A stretch of 64,000 nt of DNA from NCBI GenBank assembly GCA_964059195.1, contig CAXKWD010000013.1, positions 25,086,611-25,150,610 of the forward strand. The letters run 5' to 3'. A program made the position numbers and the translations under genes. The notes beneath the pieces are model-generated. The model was not told the DNA's origin, made no database searches, and was given only the letters and a program-made list of their open reading frames with translations. Of this stretch, positions 56,815 through 64,000 are shown one piece after another (position 1 is the stretch's first letter; each line of letters opens with the position of its first letter). The DNA comes from Ectobius pallidus. Its lineage: Eukaryota; Arthropoda; Insecta; Blattodea; Ectobiidae.

Positions 56815-59236
56815 AGTGATGTTCTTTACGCATTTCTTTTATAATGTGGTACCATCTCCTTAGTATGCAAAATGTCATAGATTTTTACCTAATTTACACC
56901 ATCATGTTTTGAATTAGTTTCTTAACTTTACACCATTTTTTTTAACTTAACCTACACAATATTCCATCAATTTTTTCTTTTTATCATACAACCTACCTAA
57001 TTATCCTAACAAAATGGGATTATCACCAAGTTAACATACATTTTTTCTATAATACATCACAAGTTTAGCGGTTAAAGATAATATGCTTATTGTTTTTACA
57101 TGTTCTATAACGTGGTACTACACCAGTTCTAACATTGCCTATGAACTCGACATGTCTTAGACCCATATTTTAAATGTACTTGATACAAATATAATTTTTT
57201 ACGAGATCTTCATCATAATTTACAGAGCACCTAATAGTTATTTGTAATATTGTTTTAAATTTAAAGTCATTGTATCCGATAGTCTTCACAATATTTCATT
57301 TTAATTTTTCGGTTATGTTCGTTCTATATAGGTATTTCATTTATACAATCAAGCTATATAACCTTAAAGGGTCACATCCTACTTCGTATCAACCGCTCAT
57401 TCTACAATATTTCATGTCGGTACTAGGTGATAATATTAAGGTCTAAGTTGTAACCACAACGGTTTTTCAAATACGAGCTACCATTTCTTTATACAGCTGA
57501 ATCTTCAGAAGTCCTTACAAAGGTCAGTACATACCGTTTTAAGGTTTTTATTCAGATAAATCCGTTCACGATTGGTATATACCCACTACAAATCCACAGC
57601 GTAGATATTAGCTCTAACGACAACATACAGTCTTTTCTCATCCATCCATATGTATTTGTTCTTCCCATTTCCTTTTTGCCACTTGAAATAATTTCGGTGT
57701 ACACTTATTTATAGTATTTATCTTTATAAATATCAAATATCAGTACTCATTAAGAATTAAATCACGTTTACTTCCAACTGAGGTACTCTTCACATTCTGC
57801 TTTTCCTATATTATATCACATGCTTTATTTATTTATTTATTTATTCAAAATCTTAACATCAGTAGAGTAAGAAGTAAAATATGTATTATAAAGAAATCTT
57901 TTTCGCTACAACTTCAACAGAATTTTTTCATCTCATAATGTATACAAAAGTTCACTCACATCCTTAAATTATATTCCAAATTCATCTCCCTCATTACATA
58001 ACCTTCCTTCAAGATGATTATTTATTTATCAAGTCATCAAATATCAAAAAAGTTAAAAAATCTATTTAATTAATTATAATCATTGAATTTTAGCTAATTT
58101 GTGACATCATATGTGAAATATTTTTCTTAGCTTCTGGTAATATGCACATTATATTTTATGTATCAAATGATTATGCAAATATCAGAGTCAAGAAAATAAC
58201 ATACATCTTCTAACATATAGAGAGTAAGTTTCACAACGCAAAACGTACACGTGAGAAGGTGTTGATTAGTCAGCAAAGTATATCAGGATCCAAGTCTCTA
58301 TACCATACACCTTCATTAAGGAAAAAAGATATCGCGTATAATTTTCATAATAAGCATTTATATTTTGCATGCTTTTTCCCTAACGTCCTGATTATAATAT
58401 TCAATTAGATATAAGTTACCATAGCTATGTTATCAATACAATGTTGAGGTTCAGGTTTTACATCTGCTTCATGTATGAAACTTGGAAATAAGACTTAGAT
58501 ATCGCATAAATTTCATAACCTGTTCATGTTTCGCGGCACCTAATAGTTATCGGTAATATTGTTTTAAATTTAAAGTCATTGCCTAAGTTCTCATCATTAC
58601 TTAAAATACATTTGAACTCAACCAGTCTTAGACCAATATTTTATAAACACTTGACACAAGTAATATTTTTACGAGATCTTTATCATAATTTACAGATCAC
58701 CTAAACATCTCCATTTTGCTTCAAAGTGATGTTCTTTACGCATTTCTTTTATAATGTGGTACCATCTCCTTAGTATGCAAAATGTCATAGATTTTTACCT
58801 AGTTTACACCATCATGTTTGAATTAGTTTCTCAGCTTTCCACTGATGTTTAACTGAACCTATACAATAGTCCATCAATTTTTTCTTTTTATCATACAACC
58901 TACCTAATTATCCTAACAAAATGGGATTATTACCAAGTTAACATACATTTTTTATATAATACATCACAAGTTTAGCTTTTAAAGATAATATGCTTAAGTT
59001 CTCATCATTACTTAAAATGCCTTTGAACTCGACATGTCTTAGACCCATATTTTAAATGCACTTGAAACAAATATAATTTTTTGCGAGATCTTTATCATAA
59101 TTTACAGAGCACCTAATAGTTATTTGTAATATTGTTTCAAATTTAAAGTCATTGTATCCGCTAGTCTTCACAATATTTCATTTTAATTTTTCGGATATGC
59201 TTGTTCTATATAGGTATTCCATTTCTACAGTCAAAC
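56815..59236. repeat. degenerate subtelomere-like repeat units (direct repeats)
   Basis: A 510-540 bp block at 56815-57357 recurs at 58726-59236. Both start GTGATGTTCTTTACGCATTT, pass through CCTACCTAATTATCCTAACA and CAGAGCACCTAATAGTTATT, and end near GTTCTATATAGGTATT. A rearranged partial copy lies at 58535-58710, and 58376-58495 resembles 59335-59412. Offsets of about 1.9, 0.95 and 0.4-0.57 kb point to nested, partly deleted tandem units. From 58096 on, this block is also part of the giant inverted repeat. Confidence 0.7.
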
Positions 59237-59832
59237 TATCCCTAAGAAGTACTCTTTTATTACTTCAGGTTTGGTATAGAACATTATGAAAGATATTCTT
59301 CCATAACTTTTCTTAGAGTTCTTTGTATGTTTTTCCTTAACGCTATGGTAATAATATTCTAGTAGATAAGGGTTCAGTTTTTGCATTTCATTCATGTATG
59401 TGAAATAGAAATAAAAATTATAAATGAGTTTCTACAGGTTCTTGCACATAATATACAACACATTTCAAATATTATATCAAGATATTCATCGGAGACCATC
59501 AATCTCTTACCTTTATCCCACAATCTATACATCTTTTATATATTGTACAGCATAGTGGATTTCATTTTGAAATTACTTTTTACATATAAAATTATCAACT
59601 ATTTTATGCTCACGCTATATGTTTAAGTACGTGCTCTACGTTTTTACATAAATTCATTATAAGTACCAAATTTTCCACATAAATTAGCGAAAATAACGAA
59701 GTTTGCTCGTAAAATAACTATAAATATCGACTTTTATACATAGAAAGGTGAAAAATTACACATTCACATACACACATAACACAATCACTTCATTTCTAGG
59801 AGAGTAGACCTTCATTTCACATACACATATAT

Positions 59833-60955
59833 AGACCAAGACCAAGACCAAGACCAAGACCGAGAAACAAGACCAAGACCGAGAAACAAGACCAAGACCA
59901 AGACCAAGACCAAGACCAAGACCAAGACCAAGACCAAGACCAAGACCAAGACCAAGACCAAGACCAAGACCAAGACCAAGACCAAGACCAAGACCAAGAC
60001 CAAGACCAAGACCAAGACCAAGACCAAGACCAAGACCAAGACCAAGACCAAGACCAAGACCAAGACCAAGACCAAGACCAAGACCAAGACCAAGACCAAG
60101 ACCAAGACCAAGACCAAGACCAAGACCAAGACCAAGACCAAGACCAAGACCAAGACCAAGACCAAGACCAAGACCAAGACCAAGACCAAGACCAAGACCA
60201 AGACCAAGACCAAGACCAAGACCAAGACCAAGACCAAGACCAAGACCAAGACCAAGACCAAGACCAAGACCAAGACCAAGACCAAGACCAAGACCAAGAC
60301 CAAGACCAAGACCAAGACCAAGACCAAGACCAAGACCAAGACCAAGACCAAGACCAAGACCAAGACCAAGACCAAGACCAAGACCAAGACCAAGACCAAG
60401 ACCAAGACCAAGACCAAGACCAAGACCAAGACCAAGACCAAGACCAAGACCAAGACCAAGACCAAGACCAAGACCAAGACCAAGACCAAGACCAAGACCA
60501 AGACCAAGACCAAGACCAAGACCAAGACCAAGACCAAGACCAAGACCAAGACCAAGACCAAGACCAAGACCAAGACCAAGACCAAGACCAAGACCAAGAC
60601 CAAGACCAAGACCAAGACCAAGACCAAGACCAAGACCAAGACCAAGACCAAGACCAAGACCAAGACCAAGACCAAGACCAAGACCAAGACCAAGACCAAG
60701 ACCAAGACCAAGACCAAGACCAAGACCAAGACCAAGACCAAGACCAAGACCAAGACCAAGACCAAGACCAAGACCAAGACCAAGACCAAGACCAAGACCA
60801 AGACCAAGACCAAGACCAAGACCAAGACCAAGACCAAGACCAAGACCAAGACCAAGACCAAGACCAAGACCAAGACCAAGACCAAGACCAAGACCAAGAC
60901 CAAGACCAAGACCAAGACCAAGACCAAGACCAAGACCAAGACCAAGACCAAGACC
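59833..60955. repeat. (AAGACC)n array, left arm, about 187 units
   Basis: About 1123 bp of perfect AAGACC hexamers (GGTCTT on the other strand). The outer edge carries two GAGAAACAAGACC variant units, mirrored in the right array. The long Val-Leu dipeptide frame on the minus strand is repeat translation. The inner edge (60953-61030) passes into degenerate GAACGAAACGAGAC units. Confidence 0.98.
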
Positions 60956-61056
60956 GAGAACTAAACGAGAACGAAACGAGACGAGAACGAAGCGAGACGA
61001 GAACGAAACGAGAACTAGACGAGAACTAAATATACAGTTATATCCAAAACACTAAG

Positions 61057-61520
61057 TTATGTTAGGTTAGGCTAGATTAGGTTAGGCTAGGTTAGGTTAG
61101 CAGGATGATATTTTAAAATTATTTCTACATTAATGAAAATTCTAAGTTAGGTTAGGTAGATTATGTTGGGTTAGGTTAGGTTATGGAAGGTTAGGTTATG
61201 TTAGGTTAGGTTAGGTTATGATAGGTTACGTTAGGTTAGCAGGATGATATTTTAAAATTATTTCTAGAAACATTGATAAAATGTGCCAAGGAACTTAGCC
61301 TTTCTATCAATGTAGAAATGATTTTAAAATATCCTGCTAACCTAACGTAACCTATCATAACCTAACCTAACCTAACATAACCTAACCTTCCATAACCTAA
61401 CCTAACCCAACATAATCTACCTAACCTAACTTAGAATTTTCATTAATGTAGAAATAATTTTAAAATATCATCCTGCTAACCTAACCTAGCCTAACCTAAT
61501 CTAGCCTAACCTAACATAAC
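61057..61520. repeat. head-to-head degenerate TTAGG/CCTAA (insect telomere-type) tracts around the palindrome centre
   Basis: The left arm has TTAGG-rich tracts at 61057-61100 and 61145-61240 (variants TTATG, CTAGG and TTGGG). The right arm has the mirrored CCTAA tracts at about 61333-61430 and 61477-61520. Each arm's tracts flank a GCAGGATGATATTTTAAAAT module. The spacer is 61279-61304. The orientation 5'-(TTAGG)n...(CCTAA)n-3' is that of a telomere-telomere junction. The units are degenerate, and TTAGG-like minisatellites also occur inside insect repeats, so telomere origin is not proven. Confidence 0.7.
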
Positions 61521-61620
61521 TTAGTGTTTTGGATATAACTGTATATTTAGTTCTCGTCTAGTTCTCGTTTCGTTCTCGTCTCGCTTCGTTCTCGTCTCGT
61601 TTCGTTCTCGTTTAGTTCTC

Positions 61621-62263
61621 GGTCTTGGTCTTGGTCTTGGTCTTGGTCTTGGTCTTGGTCTTGGTCTTGGTCTTGGTCTTGGTCTTGGTCTTGGTCTTGG
61701 TCTTGGTCTTGGTCTTGGTCTTGGTCTTGGTCTTGGTCTTGGTCTTGGTCTTGGTCTTGGTCTTGGTCTTGGTCTTGGTCTTGGTCTTGGTCTTGGTCTT
61801 GGTCTTGGTCTTGGTCTTGGTCTTGGTCTTGGTCTTGGTCTTGGTCTTGGTCTTGGTCTTGGTCTTGGTCTTGGTCTTGGTCTTGGTCTTGGTCTTGGTC
61901 TTGGTCTTGGTCTTGGTCTTGGTCTTGGTCTTGGTCTTGGTCTTGGTCTTGGTCTTGGTCTTGGTCTTGGTCTTGGTCTTGGTCTTGGTCTTGGTCTTGG
62001 TCTTGGTCTTGGTCTTGGTCTTGGTCTTGGTCTTGGTCTTGGTCTTGGTCTTGGTCTTGGTCTTGGTCTTGGTCTTGGTCTTGGTCTTGGTCTTGGTCTT
62101 GGTCTTGGTCTTGGTCTTGGTCTTGGTCTTGGTCTTGGTCTTGGTCTTGGTCTTGGTCTTGGTCTTGGTCTTGGTCTTGGTCTTGGTCTTGGTCTTGGTC
62201 TTGGTCTTGTTTCTCGGTCTTGGTCTTGTTTCTCGGTCTTGGTCTTGGTCTTGGTCTTGGTCT
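61621..62263. repeat. (GGTCTT)n array, right arm, about 107 units
   Basis: About 643 bp of the same hexamer in inverted orientation, with the same variant units at the outer edge (about 62208-62236) as the left array. It is exactly 480 bp, or 80 units, shorter than the left array. The Val-Leu frame is not a gene. Confidence 0.98.
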
Positions 62264-64000
62264 ATATATGTGTATGTGAAATGAAGGTCTACTCTCCTAG
62301 AAATGAAGTGATTGTGTTATGTGTGTATGTGAATGTGTAATTTTTCACCTTTCTATGTATAAAAGTCGATATTTATAGTTATTTTACGAGCAAACTTCGT
62401 TATTTTCGCTAATTTATGTGGAAAATTTGGTACTTATAATGAATTTATGTAAAAACGTAGAGCACGTACTTAAACATATAGCGTGAGCATAAAATAGTTG
62501 ATAATTTTATATGTAAAAAGTAATTTCAAAATGAAATCCACTATGCTGTACAATATATAAAAGATGTATAGATTGTGGGATAAAGGTAAGAGATTGATGG
62601 TCTCCGATGAATATCTTGATATAATATTTGAAATGTGTTGTATATTATGTGCAAGAACCTGTAGAAACTCATTTATAATTTTTATTTCTATTTCACATAC
62701 ATGAATGAAATGCAAAAACTGAACCCTTATCTACTAGAATATTATTACCATAGCGTTAAGGAAAAACATACAAAGAACTCTAAGAAAAGTTATGGAAGAA
62801 TATCTTTCATAATGTTCTATACCAAACCTGAAGTAATAAAAGAGTACTTCTTAGGGATAGTTTGACTGTAGAAATGGAATACCTATATAGAACAAGCATA
62901 TCCGAAAAATTAAAATGAAATATTGTGAAGACTAGCGGATACAATGACTTTAAATTTGAAACAATATTACAAATAACTATTAGGTGCTCTGTAAATTATG
63001 ATAAAGATCTCGCAAAAAATTATATTTGTTTCAAGTGCATTTAAAATATGGGTCTAAGACATGTCGAGTTCAAAGGCATTTTAAGTAATGATGAGAACTT
63101 AAGCATATTATCTTTAAAAGCTAAACTTGTGATGTATTATATAAAAAATGTATGTTAACTTGGTAATAATCCCATTTTGTTAGGATAATTAGGTAGGTTG
63201 TATGATAAAAAGAAAAAATTGATGGACTATTGTATAGGTTCAGTTAAACATCAGTGGAAAGCTGAGAAACTAATTCAAACATGATGGTGTAAACTAGGTA
63301 AAAATCTATGACATTTTGCATACTAAGGAGATGGTACCACATTATAAAAGAAATGCGTAAAGAACATCACTTTGAAGCAAAATGGAGATGTTTAGGTGAT
63401 CTGTAAATTATGATAAAGATCTCGTAAAAATATTACTTGTGTCAAGTGTTTATAAAATATTGGTCTAAGACTGGTTGAGTTCAAATGTATTTTAAGTAAT
63501 GATGAGAACTTAGGCAATGACTTTAAATTTAAAACAATATTACCGATAACTATTAGGTGCCGCGAAACATGAACAGGTTATGAAATTTATGCGATATCTA
63601 AGTCTTATTTCCAAGTTTCATACATGAAGCAGATGTAAAACCTGAACCTCAACATTGTATTGATAACATAGCTATGGTAACTTATATCTAATTGAATATT
63701 ATAATCAGGACGTTAGGGAAAAAGCATGCAAAATATAAATGCTTATTATGAAAATTATACGCGATATCTTTTTTCCTTAATGAAGGTGTATGGTATAGAG
63801 ACTTGGATCCTGATATACTTTGCTGACTAATCAACACCTTCTCACGTGTACGTTTTGCGTTGTGAAACTTACTCTCTATATGTTAGAAGATGTATGTTAT
63901 TTTCTTGACTCTGATATTTGCATAATCATTTGATACATAAAATATAATGTGCATATTACCAGAAGCTAAGAAAAATATTTCACATATGATGTCACAAATT

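Larger units (their letters stand above)
58096..64000. repeat. giant inverted repeat (palindrome), arms at least 2.7-3.2 kb, 26-bp spacer
   Basis: The left arm 58096-61278 and right arm 61305-64000 are reverse complements. Paired outer coordinates sum to 122096 (for example 58096/64000 and 59821/62275). Inside the hexamer arrays the sum is 122576, because the left array is 480 bp longer. At the tip it becomes 122583, after a 3-bp and a 4-bp indel. All outer blocks I compared by eye were identical. The right arm reaches the window edge, so the true length is unknown. The duplicated frames on each arm (for example 59381-59626 and 62470-62715) are mirror images and not genes. Confidence 0.95.

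Noticed and set aside
56815..59236. CRISPR-like or bacterial repeat array
   Set aside because: Units are hundreds of bases long, diverged and not separated by uniform spacers. The window is plainly eukaryotic.
59381..59626. Two identical 81-codon proteins (59381-59626 + and 62470-62715 -) as a duplicated gene
   Set aside because: They are mirror images within the palindrome arms, AT-rich and without domain features.
59812..60951. Long minus-strand frame of Val-Leu dipeptides (and its twin at 61625-62284)
   Set aside because: It is the translation of a perfect hexamer array. Any frame of a 6-bp repeat without a stop stays open. There is no coding signal outside the array.

Overview
The window reads as non-coding, repeat-dominated DNA from an animal, most likely an insect. 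It is strongly AT-rich with few long reading frames. It has tRNA-derived SINEs, hAT- and mariner-type DNA transposon remnants, a CR1/Jockey-group LINE, long microsatellites and TTAGG-like (insect telomere type) tracts. The repeat style fits a large polyneopteran genome such as a cockroach or termite, but that placement is inference. No bacterial gene organisation, CRISPR array or phage module is present.

Only one convincing host gene is visible: a coding exon at 34454-35253 (+). It encodes a signal peptide, a 12-cysteine ectodomain, one transmembrane helix and the start of a cytoplasmic tail. It sits behind a CpG-rich upstream segment. The exon appears to end at a splice donor, so the rest of the gene should lie downstream, beyond or inside the repeats.

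Layout. 1-6.8 kb: microsatellites and SINE copies. 6.8-8.9 kb: a hAT element with a matching target-site duplication, carrying a nested SINE. 9-18 kb: scattered SINE fragments, a MITE and a mariner-type remnant (16.64-17.16 kb). 18.1-21.6 kb: a hAT-like element with a broken transposase, containing a second TIR element. 23.9-24.5 kb: two mariner 3' ends head to head. 26-34 kb: small TIR, foldback and Helitron-like elements. 34.3-35.3 kb: the gene. 35.3-39.3 kb: AT-rich, probably intron. 39.3-41.2 kb: a composite foldback element with perfect 35-bp TIRs. 41.6-44.4 kb: a 5'-truncated LINE with an uninterrupted 882-codon endonuclease/RT frame. 45-53.3 kb: SINEs, MITEs and a 449-bp palindrome made of two tRNA-headed SINEs. 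53.8-54.5 kb: a GC-rich island with six TGACGTCA palindromes. 56.8-64 kb: degenerate tandem repeats leading into a giant inverted repeat.

The most striking structure is that inverted repeat. Its arms are at least 2.7 kb each (58096 to 64000, and it runs off the window). The arms match base for base in every outer block I compared. They contain (GGTCTT)n arrays that differ by exactly 480 bp (80 units), and they meet at a 26-bp spacer flanked by head-to-head degenerate TTAGG tracts. It may be a real subtelomeric palindrome or fusion, a Foldback-type element, or an assembly fold-back artefact. The sequence alone does not settle this, though the divergence confined to the tip argues mildly against a simple artefact.
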